A stretch of DNA of 64,000 nucleotides from Microbacterium karelineae (lineage in GTDB: Bacteria > Actinomycetota > Actinomycetes > Actinomycetales > Microbacteriaceae): NCBI RefSeq assembly GCF_009745985.1, contig NZ_WFIX01000190.1, positions 620,001 through 684,000 on the forward strand. The letters run 5' to 3'. Positions 43,840 through 51,905 of this stretch are shown piece after piece. Position numbers and translations under genes: made by a program. The notes below the pieces were generated by a model. It was not told where the DNA came from. It worked only from the letters and a program-made list of their open reading frames with translations, and made no database searches. Positions within the stretch are counted from its first letter, which is position 1; every line of letters starts with the position of its first letter.

Positions 43840-44895
43840 ATGCTCAATCGTCGTGCCCTCATCGCCGTTCCCCTCGTCGCCGTTCCCGCGCTCGCGCTCG
43901 CGAGCTGCAGCGGATCCGCCGGCGGTTCCGAGGCGGAGGGGGATGGCGCGGGGTACACGATCGTCGCGTCCACGAGCGTCTACGCCTCGCTCGCGGAGCA
44001 GGTCGTCGGCGACCACGCCGAGGTGACCGCGATCATCGATTCCGCGACGCAGGATCCGCACGACTACGAGGCCACGGCGCGCGACCAGCTGGCAGTGCAG
44101 GGCGCCGACCTCGTGATCATGAACGGCGGTGGGTACGACTCGTTCATGGACGAGCTCGTCGAGGGTGCGAACAACGGATCCGGCGCCGAGGCGATCACGG
44201 TCGTCGCCTTCAACCACGACTATCCGAACGACGGCACCGACGGCGACGAGCATGCGGAGGGCGAGCATGCCGACGACGAGCACGCGGAGGACGAGCATGC
44301 CGACGACGAGCACGCGGAGGACGAGCATGCGGACGATGAGCACGGCGAGCACGAGCACAACCACATCGAGGGCTTCAACGAGCACGTCTGGTACGACCCG
44401 CACACGATCGAGCACTTCGTCGAGACGCTCGCGGAGGGGCTCGAGGAGCGGATCCCTGACGCGGCCGACGAGATCGCCGCGAACGCGGAATCGGTGATCG
44501 CCGATGTCGCGGCCCTCGAGGATCAGCTCGCGGAGCTCGAGACCGCCCACGAGGGCGACGCGGTGTTCTTCACCGAGCCGATCGGCGGCTACCTCGCGGC
44601 CGGGGCCGGCCTCGAGGACGTGACGACGGAGGGCTTCGCGGAGGCGGTCGAGGAGGGGCAGGACGTCGCGCCCGCGACCCTGCTCGCCGCGCTCGAGGCC
44701 GTCGAGGGCGGCGATGTCGACGTGCTCGTCGTCAATGCCCAGACAGGCGGATCTGAGACCGACCGGCTCATCGACGCCGCGAACGGCTCGGGCGTTCCGA
44801 TCGTCGAGTTCGCCGAGACGCTGCCCGACAGCGCCACCTACTCGGAGTGGATGTCGGACAACATCGCCTCGCTCGCGGCGGCCCTCGACTCCTGA
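43840..44895 (+). CDS. znuA: zinc/metal ABC transporter substrate-binding lipoprotein with His/Asp-rich loop
   Basis: 351 residues; lipobox ALASC (Cys near 24). Metal-site segments are DPHDYEAT and HVWYDPHTIEHF, but the usual third-ligand HxxFGYL reads TEPIGGYL, as in the TroA_b-type branch. A 45-residue loop (about 128-172) of EHADDEHAED-type repeats carries roughly a dozen His residues and may collect zinc. Leaderless start expected (TAGAAT then 6 nt). No transporter genes follow directly; znuC-znuB start 289 nt on with their own Zur box. Confidence 0.9.
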   Translation: MLNRRALIAVPLVAVPALALASCSGSAGGSEAEGDGAGYTIVASTSVYASLAEQVVGDHAEVTAIIDSATQDPHDYEATARDQLAVQGADLVIMNGGGYDSFMDELVEGANNGSGAEAITVVAFNHDYPNDGTDGDEHAEGEHADDEHAEDEHADDEHAEDEHADDEHGEHEHNHIEGFNEHVWYDPHTIEHFVETLAEGLEERIPDAADEIAANAESVIADVAALEDQLAELETAHEGDAVFFTEPIGGYLAAGAGLEDVTTEGFAEAVEEGQDVAPATLLAALEAVEGGDVDVLVVNAQTGGSETDRLIDAANGSGVPIVEFAETLPDSATYSEWMSDNIASLAAALDS

Positions 44896-44971
44896 CGCTC
44901 GCCCGGCCCGCCCGGGTACGACGCGCCACCGTACACGACGCGACATGCCGGCGCTGCAGAGCCCGACCGCC

Positions 44972-44991
44972 AAGATCGGCGTCGTTGTGCA
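44972..44991 (-). repeat. partial copy of the palindromic repeat end
   Basis: On the minus strand this reads TGCACAACGACGCCGATCTT, matching the outer end of repeat B (5020-5164) at 18 of 20 bases. The rest of the element is not present, so it looks like a remnant. Confidence 0.6.
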
Positions 44992-45040
44992 TCTCGTCAC
45001 AGCCGGATCCGCGACGCCGACACCTCCGCGATGCTGACAA

Positions 45041-45119
45041 CACAACGCAGTCGATCCGACCGCCGGAGGGCCACTGTGCCCGAAATCCCACACTTCGGCG
45101 CAGAATCGACTGCGTTGTG
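45041..45119. repeat. 79-bp element with perfect 15-bp inverted repeats
   Basis: CACAACGCAGTCGAT at 45041-45055 and its exact reverse complement at 45105-45119 bound a 49-bp centre. It is intergenic, between znuA and the znuC Zur box. Inward from the right arm, on the minus strand, it continues TCTGCGCCGAAG, akin to TCTGTGCGGAGAAG in repeat B, so the two types share an ancestry. No coding capacity. Confidence 0.8.
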
Positions 45120-45148
45120 CTGCACACAGCGGCCGCCCAGCTGCTTTC

Positions 45149-45163
45149 AGAGAACGATTATCA
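45149..45163. promoter_or_regulatory. Zur box upstream of znuC
   Basis: AGAGAACGATTATCA fits TGANAACNNTTNTCA except at the first base. It lies 9 nt before TATTCT (45173-45178), the -10 candidate for znuC, and 30 nt after the 79-bp repeat. Confidence 0.8.
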
Positions 45164-45184
45164 GTGCGGGCGTATTCTGGTGTG

Positions 45185-46012
45185 ATGGCTGAACCCGTCC
45201 TCCACATCGCCGATGCGGCGCTGCGCCTCCGCGGGCGCGAACTGTGGCGAGGGCTCGACCTCGATGTCGCCCCGGGGGAGTTCGTGGCCGTGCTCGGCCC
45301 GAGCGGATCGGGGAAGACGACGCTGCTGCGCGCGATCCTCGGCCTGCAGAAGCTGAGCGCGGGCGAGATCCGCGTCGCGGGCCGCCCCGTTCGGCGCGGG
45401 AACAAGCGCGTCGGATACATCCCCCAGCAGCGCCCGTTCCCGCTCGGCACGAACATGCGGGCGAAGGATCTCGTCGCGCTCGGCGTCGGCGGCACGCGCT
45501 TCGGGCCGCCCCTCCCTCGCCGCGGGGATGCGCGCCGTGTGAAGGACCTGCTGCACGCGGTCGGCGCCTCGTCGTTCGCCGACGACCCTGTCGGCTCCCT
45601 GTCGGGTGGCGAGCAGCAGCGGCTGCGCGTCGGTCAGGCGCTCGTCGATGCGCCGACGCTGCTCCTCTGCGATGAGCCGCTCTCGAGCCTCGACCTGGCG
45701 AACCAGCGCGCCGTCACGAACATCATCGATCACGAGAGGCGGGATCGCGGGGCCGGCGTGCTCTTCGTCACGCACGACATCAACCCCGTGCTGGGCGCCG
45801 TCGACCGGATCCTGTACCTCGCGGGCGGGCGGTTCCGCCTCGGGACGCCCGACGAGGTGCTGCGCAGCGAGGTGCTCACCGAGCTGTACGGCGCGCCGGT
45901 GCAGGTGATCCGCGCGGCGGGGCGCCTTCTCGTCGCCGGGATCCCCGACGCGGAGCCGCACCACCCGCACCACGAGCACCACCATGACGACGACGAGGCG
46001 GCGGTGTTCTGA
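45185..46012 (+). CDS. znuC: zinc ABC transporter ATP-binding protein ZnuC
   Basis: 275 residues. Walker A GPSGSGKTT, signature LSGGEQQR, Walker B LLLCDEPLSS and switch FVTHD are intact; Q-loop GYIPQQRP. ATG at 45185 follows TATTCT by 6 nt, so leaderless; an in-frame GTG seven codons earlier lies in the Zur box and is rejected. The C-terminal tail HHPHHEHHHDDDE is His-rich and may buffer or sense zinc. TGA overlaps the znuB ATG (TGATG). Confidence 0.92.
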   Translation: MAEPVLHIADAALRLRGRELWRGLDLDVAPGEFVAVLGPSGSGKTTLLRAILGLQKLSAGEIRVAGRPVRRGNKRVGYIPQQRPFPLGTNMRAKDLVALGVGGTRFGPPLPRRGDARRVKDLLHAVGASSFADDPVGSLSGGEQQRLRVGQALVDAPTLLLCDEPLSSLDLANQRAVTNIIDHERRDRGAGVLFVTHDINPVLGAVDRILYLAGGRFRLGTPDEVLRSEVLTELYGAPVQVIRAAGRLLVAGIPDAEPHHPHHEHHHDDDEAAVF

Positions 46013-46890
46013 TGGAGTGGTCGGACGTGTTCTCGTTCGAGGACTACGGCGCGCTGCTGCAGCTCATGACGAACTCGATCGTGGCGGCCGCCGCGCTCGG
46101 GATCGTCGGCGGCCTGATCGGCGTCTTCGTGATGCAGCGCGACATGGCGTTCGCCGTGCACGGCATCAGCGAGCTGTCGTTCGCCGGCGCGGCCGCCGCG
46201 CTGCTGTTCGGCGGGTCCGTCGTCGCGGGATCCCTCGTCGGCGCGATCGTCGCGGCTCTCCTGATCGGGGTCCTCGGGGCGAAGGCGCGGGATCGCAACT
46301 CGATCGTCGGCGTCCTCATGCCGTTCGGCCTGGGCCTCGGGATCCTCTTCATCTCGCTCTACTCGGGGCGCTCCGCCAACCGGTTCAGCCTGCTCACGGG
46401 GCAGATCGTGTCGGTGTCGAATCCCGACCTGAACGGGCTCATCGTGATCAGCGCGATCGTCCTCGTCGGCCTGATCGTCGTGTGGAACCCGCTGCGCTTC
46501 GACTCGCTCGACCCGCAGTCGGCGGAGGCACGCGGGCTGCCGACGCGCGGACTCAGCATCGTGTTCATGCTGCTCCTCGGCGCGATCGTCGCGGCCGCGG
46601 TCCACATCATCGGCGCGCTGCTCGTGATGGCGCTCCTCGTGACGCCGGCCGCCGCGGCGATGCGCGTGAGCCACGGTCCTGTCGCGGTCCCGGTGCTGGC
46701 GGCCCTCTTCGGTCTCGTCTCGGCCGTCGGCGGGATCCTCCTGGCGATCGCGGGCACGCTGCCCGTCAGCCCGTACATCACGTCGATCTCGTTCGTCATC
46801 TACCTCGTGTGCCGCGTCGTCGCCGCGCGACGCGATCGCACGCTCCGCATGCGCCTCGACGAGGCCACGCTCGACGCGGCGGGGAAGTAA
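46012..46890 (+). CDS. znuB: zinc ABC transporter permease ZnuB
   Basis: 292-residue ABC-3 family permease with about eight TM helices (MTNSIVAAAALGIVGGLIGV; GLIVISAIVLVGLIVVW; HIIGALLVMALLVTPAAAAM). The conserved MAFAVHGISELSFAGAA region resembles the coupling loop. Translationally coupled to znuC and followed 10 nt later by zur. Confidence 0.92.
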   Translation: MEWSDVFSFEDYGALLQLMTNSIVAAAALGIVGGLIGVFVMQRDMAFAVHGISELSFAGAAAALLFGGSVVAGSLVGAIVAALLIGVLGAKARDRNSIVGVLMPFGLGLGILFISLYSGRSANRFSLLTGQIVSVSNPDLNGLIVISAIVLVGLIVVWNPLRFDSLDPQSAEARGLPTRGLSIVFMLLLGAIVAAAVHIIGALLVMALLVTPAAAAMRVSHGPVAVPVLAALFGLVSAVGGILLAIAGTLPVSPYITSISFVIYLVCRVVAARRDRTLRMRLDEATLDAAGK

Positions 46891-46899
46891 GGTCGGATC

Positions 46900-47292
46900 A
46901 TGGCCCAGCGCAACACGTGGCAGCGGGAGCGCGTGCGCGAAGCCCTCGCCGAGAGCGACGGCTTCGTCAGCGCGCAGGACCTGCATGCCCTCATCCGCGA
47001 CGACACCGGCATCGGCCTCGCGACCGTCTACCGCGCGCTCGCCGGCCTCGCGAAGTCGGGCGAAGCGGACAGCCTGCAGAGCCCGGAAGGCGAGAACCTC
47101 TTCCGCGCCTGCGTGACGAGCGGGCATCACCACCACCTCATCTGCCGGCGCTGCGGGCGCACGGTGGAGATCGAGGCGACGGCGGTCGAGGACTGGGCGC
47201 GCGACACCGCGGCGAAGCACGGTTTCAGCGAGGCGGAGCACGTCGTCGACATCTTCGGCCTCTGCGCCGAGTGCGCGGCGAAGCAGACCTGA
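46900..47292 (+). CDS. zur: zinc uptake regulator Zur (Fur family)
   Basis: 130 residues. Winged helix in 10-70 (LATVYRALAGLAKSGE is the recognition region). Regulatory zinc ligands are likely in the HHHH cluster (SGHHHHLICRRCG), with structural zinc in CxxC pairs CRRC and CAEC; final CAAKQT. As co-repressor-dependent repressor it should bind the four 15-bp boxes listed here. Co-transcribed with znuCB, giving autoregulation. Confidence 0.92.
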   Translation: MAQRNTWQRERVREALAESDGFVSAQDLHALIRDDTGIGLATVYRALAGLAKSGEADSLQSPEGENLFRACVTSGHHHHLICRRCGRTVEIEATAVEDWARDTAAKHGFSEAEHVVDIFGLCAECAAKQT

Positions 47293-47299
47293 TCCGCAC

Positions 47300-48364
47300 A
47301 TGACACAGCACCTGCGCCCGTCTCACCAGCACAACGCAGTCGATTCGGGCAGGTCAGCCCGGACACGCCGCTCCGGACGATCCACGCGCAGCGTATTGAC
47401 TGCGTTGTGTTGTGGGGTGGCGGTCGTCGCGGCCGTGTTCGCGGCCGATGCCCTGATCCCGCAGCTGTTCGCGGATCCGCTCCCGACGCGTGCGCAGGAC
47501 GGCCTGACGCTCGCGCTCAGCGTCCTCATCGAGTCGATGCCGTTCGTCGCGCTCGGCGTGATCCTGTCGATCGTCATCCAGGTGTGGGTGCCGGCCGAGG
47601 TCGTGCACCGCGTGCTCCCGAAGCGCGCGTGGGCGCGCCGTATGGTGCTCGCGGCGCTCGGCATGCTCATCCCCGTATGCGAGTGCGGCAATGTGCCGTT
47701 CGCGCGCGGCCTCATGATGCGCGGGCTCACGCCGGCGGACACCCTCGCGTTCCTCGTCGCGGCGCCCATCGTGAACCCCATCGTCATCATCACGACGCAC
47801 CAGGCGTTCGGCTGGTCGAACGGGATCCTCGTCGCGCGCATCCTCGGCGGATACGGGATCGCGCTGCTGATCGGCTGGCTGTTCAGCCGCCATCCGGATC
47901 CGCAGAGCATGCTCACCGAGCGATTCCGCATGACGTGCGAGGAGGCGGCCGATGCACAGGGCGATCGCCTGACGCGCAGCCTCGCTCAGCTGGTCGTCGA
48001 GCTGCGCGCCGTCATGCCGGCGCTCGTCATCGGATCCGCGATCGCCGGCGCCGTGCAGGTGCTGATCCCGCGCACGGCGCTCGTCGCGATCGGGTCGAAC
48101 CCCGTGCTGTCGATCGTCGCGATGATGCTGCTCGCCGTCACGGTCGCGATCTGCTCGAACGTCGACAGCTTCTTCGCCCTGTCGTTCGCGTCGACGTTCA
48201 CGACGGGATCTCTCGTCGCCTTCCTCATCGTCGGCCCCATCGTCGACGTGAAGATGATCGCGCTGCTGCGCACGACGTTCTCCACCCGCGCGATCGTCGG
48301 CGTCGTCGCCGTCGTGGTGCTCGCCGCGTTCGCGCTTGGGACGGTGATGAACCTTGTTGCCTGA
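47300..48364 (+). CDS. COG0701 permease with repeat-derived N-terminal extension
   Basis: 354 residues, eight or more TM helices. ALGMLIPVCECGNVPFARGL carries the family's conserved CECG motif, followed by LVAAPIVNPIVI. Residues 11-37 (HNAVDSGRSART... SVLTALCC) come from the 80-bp repeat at 47330-47409, so the true start may lie downstream (GTG or TTG codons near 47400-47415). Together with the TIGR03943 protein it forms a two-component membrane system common in zur neighbourhoods. Substrate unproven. Confidence 0.82.
   Translation: MTQHLRPSHQHNAVDSGRSARTRRSGRSTRSVLTALCCGVAVVAAVFAADALIPQLFADPLPTRAQDGLTLALSVLIESMPFVALGVILSIVIQVWVPAEVVHRVLPKRAWARRMVLAALGMLIPVCECGNVPFARGLMMRGLTPADTLAFLVAAPIVNPIVIITTHQAFGWSNGILVARILGGYGIALLIGWLFSRHPDPQSMLTERFRMTCEEAADAQGDRLTRSLAQLVVELRAVMPALVIGSAIAGAVQVLIPRTALVAIGSNPVLSIVAMMLLAVTVAICSNVDSFFALSFASTFTTGSLVAFLIVGPIVDVKMIALLRTTFSTRAIVGVVAVVVLAAFALGTVMNLVA
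47330..47409. repeat. 80-bp element with 15-bp inverted repeats inside permease N-terminus
   Basis: Left arm CACAACGCAGTCGAT (47330-47344) is identical to that at 45041; the right arm ATTGACTGCGTTGTG (47395-47409) has one mismatch. Centre sequence differs from the 45041 element, so the arms are what is conserved. It falls in the open reading frame of the permease. Confidence 0.8.
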
Positions 48365-49097
48365 TGTGGGATCCCGCTGGCTGGGGGTGGGGATCGCGTC
48401 GGTGCTGTCGATCGTGACGATCGGGCTGACCGTCACCGATCGCCTGCAGCTGTACATCAACCCCGCACAGGCGTGGTTCGCGTGCGGGATGGCGGTGCTG
48501 CTCCTCATCGGCGCGGTCGCCTCGTTCGCGCTCCCGCTCGGATCCGAGCATCACGCGCACGGCCATGATCACGGTCCCGCGTCGCGCGCGAGCGCGGTCG
48601 GCATCGCGGCGACGGTCTCGGGTGGCGTCGTCGCGACGGCGGTCGCCCTGGCGGCGGTCGTGTTCCCGCCGGCGACGCTCTCCGCGGAGCTGGCGATGGA
48701 GCGCGACACGGGATCCGCGCCCCTGTTCGCGGGGGCGGACGACGTGCAGCTCGGCATCGTCGACACATCGAGCTTCGGCGTCGGCGACTGGTCGGCGACC
48801 TTCGCGACCGCGACGAGCCCCGAGCGCTACGCGGGCGAGCCGGTCACCCTCACGGGCTTCGTAGCGTCTGGCGACGGCGGATCCCTCAGCCTGAACCGCC
48901 TCGTCATCACGCACTGCGTCATCGACGCACAGCCGGCGTCGCTCCCCGTCGAGGCGGAGGGCGGGCCGGGTGATCTCGCGACGGGGGAGTGGGTCGAGCT
49001 GACGGGCGAGATCGTCGTCGACGACGCCGGCGCGCTCCGCATCGAGGCGGCGTCGATGGAGCGCATCCCGGAGCCCGAGGAGCCCTATGAGTACTAG
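48354..49097 (+). CDS. TIGR03943-family membrane protein (partner of COG0701 permease)
   Basis: 247 residues from TTG at 48354 (GTG at 48366 is an alternative). Two TM helices at the N-terminus flank a His-rich stretch (SEHHAHGHDHG), a third is near 75-95, and an extracytoplasmic C-terminal domain holds LNRLVITHCVIDAQPASLPV, the family signature. Overlaps the permease stop by 11 nt. His cluster may bind metal. Confidence 0.8.
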   Translation: MLPDVGSRWLGVGIASVLSIVTIGLTVTDRLQLYINPAQAWFACGMAVLLLIGAVASFALPLGSEHHAHGHDHGPASRASAVGIAATVSGGVVATAVALAAVVFPPATLSAELAMERDTGSAPLFAGADDVQLGIVDTSSFGVGDWSATFATATSPERYAGEPVTLTGFVASGDGGSLSLNRLVITHCVIDAQPASLPVEAEGGPGDLATGEWVELTGEIVVDDAGALRIEAASMERIPEPEEPYEY

Positions 49098-50529
49098 GGC
49101 GTCGCGCCGCAGGGCGCGCGGGCGCGGGCGGTTCCTCGCCGCGTTCGCCGTGGTGCTCGGCGCCTTCGCGGTCGTGGGCGCGACTGCGGCGGGCGTCAGC
49201 CTGACGCAGGGCCCGCGGGCGACGGAGATCCAGGTGGATCCGGCGGCGGCGACGCGCGAATCAGGCAGCCGGGTCATCTTCACGGCGAACCAGGCCCTCG
49301 GCGCCATCGATCCCGCGCAGGTCACGGTCGAGCCCGCGACCGACTTCACCGTCGACGCGGCGGGCCGCACGGTCGGCGTGCGATTCCCGACCGCGCTCGA
49401 CGCGGGCGTGACGTACTCCGTGCGCGTCGAGGGCGCGACGGGCATCGGCGGCGGCCCGTCGTCGACCCTCGAGACGACGTTCACGACGCCGCCGGCCGAG
49501 GTCTTCTCGCTGCAGCGCGACGCGTCGGGAGCCGACACGATCGTGCGCTCGACGGTCGGCGGTGATGCCGTGCCCGAGCCGGTCCTCGAGGCCGAGCAGA
49601 TCGACGACTTCCGCGCGACGAGCAGGTACCTCGTCGCGACGATCGTGCAGGACGACGGGATGCACGTCGTGGCGCTGGACCTGGAGTCGCGGACCGATGA
49701 GGGCGCGACGCCGTACCGCATGGAGGAGATCCGGCTGCCCGGCGCGGGCGTCGTCATGGGACTGCAGGTGTCGGAGCGCGGCCAGCTGTTCGGCTTCACC
49801 TTCACCGACCGACACCTCTCTGCCGAGGGCGGGCGCGAGAACGTGCTGTTCACGGGATCCCTGCGCGATGCGTTCGGGGACGGTGCGGAGGTGGATCCCG
49901 TCGTCGTCGGCGGCGAGGAGCCGAGCATCGACCGATGGCGCTTCGTCCCCGAGACCTCTTCGCTGCTGCTGAACGACTTCGCGGGCGATCTCACGCTGGT
50001 CGATCGCACGACCACGGACGGCGAGGTGTCGTCGTTCGGGACGGCGCTCGGGATCGAGGGCGTCGCGCGGTCGACGTACACCGCGCTGATCGACCGCGCC
50101 GATGAGGGCTTCGTCGAGCTCGATCTCGCGTCCGGCGAGCAGGAGCCCATCTCCGACGTCGACCTCGGCGGTGAGACGCTGCTGAATCACATGATCCCGC
50201 TGGCGGACGGCGGGACGCTGCGGGCGTATTCGGAGATCGTCGACGGCCTGCCCGCCGACGCGCGCGTCGTCGTCGTCGACGCGGACGGCGAGGTGCGCGA
50301 CGTCGCCACGGTCGCGCAGGGCGACGCCCTCGAGCAGGTGTGCGCCTCGCCGAGCGCGCAGTACGCCGCCGTCGCCGTCGCGCCGGATCTCATCGGGAAT
50401 CCGTACGACGGCGGGCTGCAGCCGCTTCCGCAGAACGTCGAGACACGGATATACGACATGGATTCCGGCGATAGGATCGATGTCATCGAGGGTTTCGATC
50501 TCAGCTGGTGCGAGGTCGGTCCCTGGTGA
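49087..50529 (+). CDS. secreted beta-propeller-like protein of unknown function
   Basis: 480 residues with an N-terminal signal anchor (FLAAFAVVLGAFAVVGATAA). An Ig-like domain follows (about 60-135: GSRVIFTANQALGAIDPAQV), then propeller-type repeats with few markers. Two Cys residues near the C-terminus (LEQVCASP, LSWCEVG) may form a disulfide. ATG overlaps the TIGR03943 stop; GAGGAG upstream. Likely the surface component of the same three-gene unit; the AztD-like build suggests metal binding, but this is a guess. Confidence 0.62.
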   Translation: MSTRASRRRARGRGRFLAAFAVVLGAFAVVGATAAGVSLTQGPRATEIQVDPAAATRESGSRVIFTANQALGAIDPAQVTVEPATDFTVDAAGRTVGVRFPTALDAGVTYSVRVEGATGIGGGPSSTLETTFTTPPAEVFSLQRDASGADTIVRSTVGGDAVPEPVLEAEQIDDFRATSRYLVATIVQDDGMHVVALDLESRTDEGATPYRMEEIRLPGAGVVMGLQVSERGQLFGFTFTDRHLSAEGGRENVLFTGSLRDAFGDGAEVDPVVVGGEEPSIDRWRFVPETSSLLLNDFAGDLTLVDRTTTDGEVSSFGTALGIEGVARSTYTALIDRADEGFVELDLASGEQEPISDVDLGGETLLNHMIPLADGGTLRAYSEIVDGLPADARVVVVDADGEVRDVATVAQGDALEQVCASPSAQYAAVAVAPDLIGNPYDGGLQPLPQNVETRIYDMDSGDRIDVIEGFDLSWCEVGPW

Positions 50530-50611
50530 CGGTGCCGCGCGAGAGGGCACGTCGGGCGGTGCCCGGAGAGGTGACGGATTCTGCTTTCGCGACAGGTCGC
50601 ACAGATTTTAC

Positions 50612-50641
50612 TTGTCGTGCCGATCGGTATGTTGCTAGGGT
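50612..50641 (+). promoter_or_regulatory. candidate promoter for the microprotein gene
   Basis: TTGTCG (50612-50617) and TAGGGT (50636-50641) with 18 nt spacing. Predicted start near 50648 gives a leader of about 42 nt that includes the SD AAGGGA. Confidence 0.45.
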
Positions 50642-50689
50642 CGCGTGCAGGCGGCGGGAACGGCTCGCCGTCGAGTGAAAGGGAAGCAC

Positions 50690-50764
50690 ATGGACCTGAT
50701 CGGCACCATCATCGACCTCATCACCGGCCTCCTCGGTGGGCTGCTTGGCGGCCTCCCCGTCTGA
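50690..50764 (+). CDS. 24-residue hydrophobic peptide gene
   Basis: MDLIGTIIDLITGLLGGLLG then GLPV. One helix with Asp at 2 and 9 and otherwise hydrophobic and Gly residues in a GLLGG repeat, net negative. SD AAGGGA is well placed (7 nt), a promoter precedes it, and a 17-bp stem terminator follows 7 nt after the stop, so it is a stand-alone transcription unit. Resembles small membrane-active or PSM-like peptides. Function unknown. Confidence 0.62.
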   Translation: MDLIGTIIDLITGLLGGLLGGLPV

Positions 50765-50771
50765 GGGCTCA

Positions 50772-50809
50772 CGTGAAGGGGGAGGCGCGATGGCGCCTCC
50801 CCCTTCACG
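50772..50809 (+). terminator. 17-bp perfect stem terminator after the microprotein
   Basis: CGTGAAGGGGGAGGCGC, loop GATG, then the exact complement. Among the strongest hairpins in the window; no long T-run. Confidence 0.75.
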
Positions 50810-50948
50810 CATGCGCGGCGCGTTCTCCGGGGGTCTCAGCGTCCTCGTCGGTGTGCCGGATGCCCCGGCTGGGGTGCGACCGCGGTCGTCTGTGCTGTGA
50901 ACGTGCGCGTCAGGGCCTGTGCGTCCACTGGGCGCGAGAGATGTGGGT

Positions 50949-51092
50949 GTGGTATCGTTGATCTTTGTCTGCGCACGCTCCTGTGCGCAGTTCGTGCGTT
51001 TCCCTCTCGAACACAGCCCGGCGACGGGCGGGCGGGGAGCGTGCAGGCAAGAGATCTTGGGTGGCCCGTTCTGGGCCACGGTATCGAAGGAG
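50949..51092 (+). promoter_or_regulatory. rpmB leader with two hairpins
   Basis: An extended -10 (TGGTATCGT, 50950-50958) would start a leader of about 135 nt. It contains CTGCGCAC/GTGCGCAG (50969-50990) and GTGGCCC/GGGCCAC (51061-51079), the latter just before SD AAGGAG. A structured leader suggests autoregulation. No Zur box is visible here. Confidence 0.45.
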
Positions 51093-51100
51093 AGTGAACT

Positions 51101-51337
51101 ATGGCTGCTGTGTGCCAGGTGACGGGAACCACCCCCGGTTTCGGTCACAACGTCTCGCACTCGCACCGTCGCACGAAGCGCCGGTTCGACCCGAACGTGC
51201 AGAAGAAGACGTACTTCGTCCCCTCGCTGGGACGCAAGATCACGCTGAACGTCTCGGCTAAGGGCATCAAGGTCATCGATGTCCGCGGCATCGAGTCGGT
51301 CGTGAAGGACCTCATCGCGAAGGGTGTGAAGCTCTGA
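51101..51337 (+). CDS. rpmB: 50S ribosomal protein L28
   Basis: 78 residues, starting [40 protein letters not shown] is diagnostic of bacterial L28. Only one Cys remains, so it lacks the paired-Cys zinc site. SD AAGGAG 9 nt upstream; TGA overlaps the rpmG ATG. Confidence 0.97.
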   Translation: MAAVCQVTGTTPGFGHNVSHSHRRTKRRFDPNVQKKTYFVPSLGRKITLNVSAKGIKVIDVRGIESVVKDLIAKGVKL

Positions 51338-51507
51338 TGGCGAAGAAGAGCCAGGACGTTCGTCCGATCATCAAGCTGCGCTCGACGGCGGGCACGGGGT
51401 TCACCTACGTGACCAAGAAGAACCGCCGCAACAACCCCGACCGCCTCGTGCTGAAGAAGTACGACCCCGTGGTCCGCAAGCACGTCGACTTCCGCGAGGA
51501 GCGTTAA
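51337..51507 (+). CDS. rpmG: 50S ribosomal protein L33, Cys-free form
   Basis: 56 residues, starting [20 protein letters not shown] and ending [28 protein letters not shown] is the L33 core; the zinc-binding Cys pairs are absent. Translationally coupled with rpmB (TGATG). Confidence 0.96.
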   Translation: MAKKSQDVRPIIKLRSTAGTGFTYVTKKNRRNNPDRLVLKKYDPVVRKHVDFREER

Positions 51508-51509
51508 GC

Positions 51510-51815
51510 ATGGCCAAGAAGAGCAAGATCGCGCGCAACGAGCAGCGCAAGGTGATCGTGGATCGCTACGCCGAGAAGCGTCGCGAGCTGAAGAAGACCC
51601 TGGTCGACGCGAACGCGAGCGACGAGGCGCGCGAGGCCGCTCGCGTCGGGCTGCAGAAGCTGCCCCGCAACGCGTCGCCCGTCCGCGTCCGTTCGCGCGA
51701 CGTCATCGACGGTCGCCCCCGTGGCGTCCTGACCAAGTTCGGTCTGTCGCGTGTCCGCTTCCGCGACATGGCGCACCGTGGCGAGCTGCCCGGCATCACG
51801 AAGTCCTCGTGGTGA
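51510..51815 (+). CDS. rpsN: 30S ribosomal protein S14, long Cys-free form
   Basis: 101 residues, the long zinc-independent S14. [20 protein letters not shown] and the C-terminal [20 protein letters not shown] are diagnostic; the CxxC-CxxC ribbon of the short form is missing. Two nt after rpmG. It may be the only S14 of the genome or the zinc-sparing one; context here does not show Zur control. Confidence 0.96.
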   Translation: MAKKSKIARNEQRKVIVDRYAEKRRELKKTLVDANASDEAREAARVGLQKLPRNASPVRVRSRDVIDGRPRGVLTKFGLSRVRFRDMAHRGELPGITKSSW

Positions 51816-51837
51816 TCTGACGGCACCTGCCTGAACG

Positions 51838-51870
51838 AAAGGCGGATCGGCTTCGGCCGGTCCGCCTTTT
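51838..51870 (+). terminator. rho-independent terminator after rpsN
   Basis: AAAGGCGGA...TCCGCCTTTT stem with a GC-rich loop ends in TTTT. It terminates the rpmB-rpmG-rpsN unit. Confidence 0.85.
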
Positions 51871-51905
51871 CGTGTGTCCGTGACCACTTCCCTACGTGCA
51901 TAGAC

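Noticed and set aside
50810-51100. Zur box upstream of rpmB-rpmG-rpsN
   Set aside because: Expected because Cys-free ribosomal paralogues are often Zur-regulated, but no TGANAACNNTTNTCA-like 15-mer was found in the leader.
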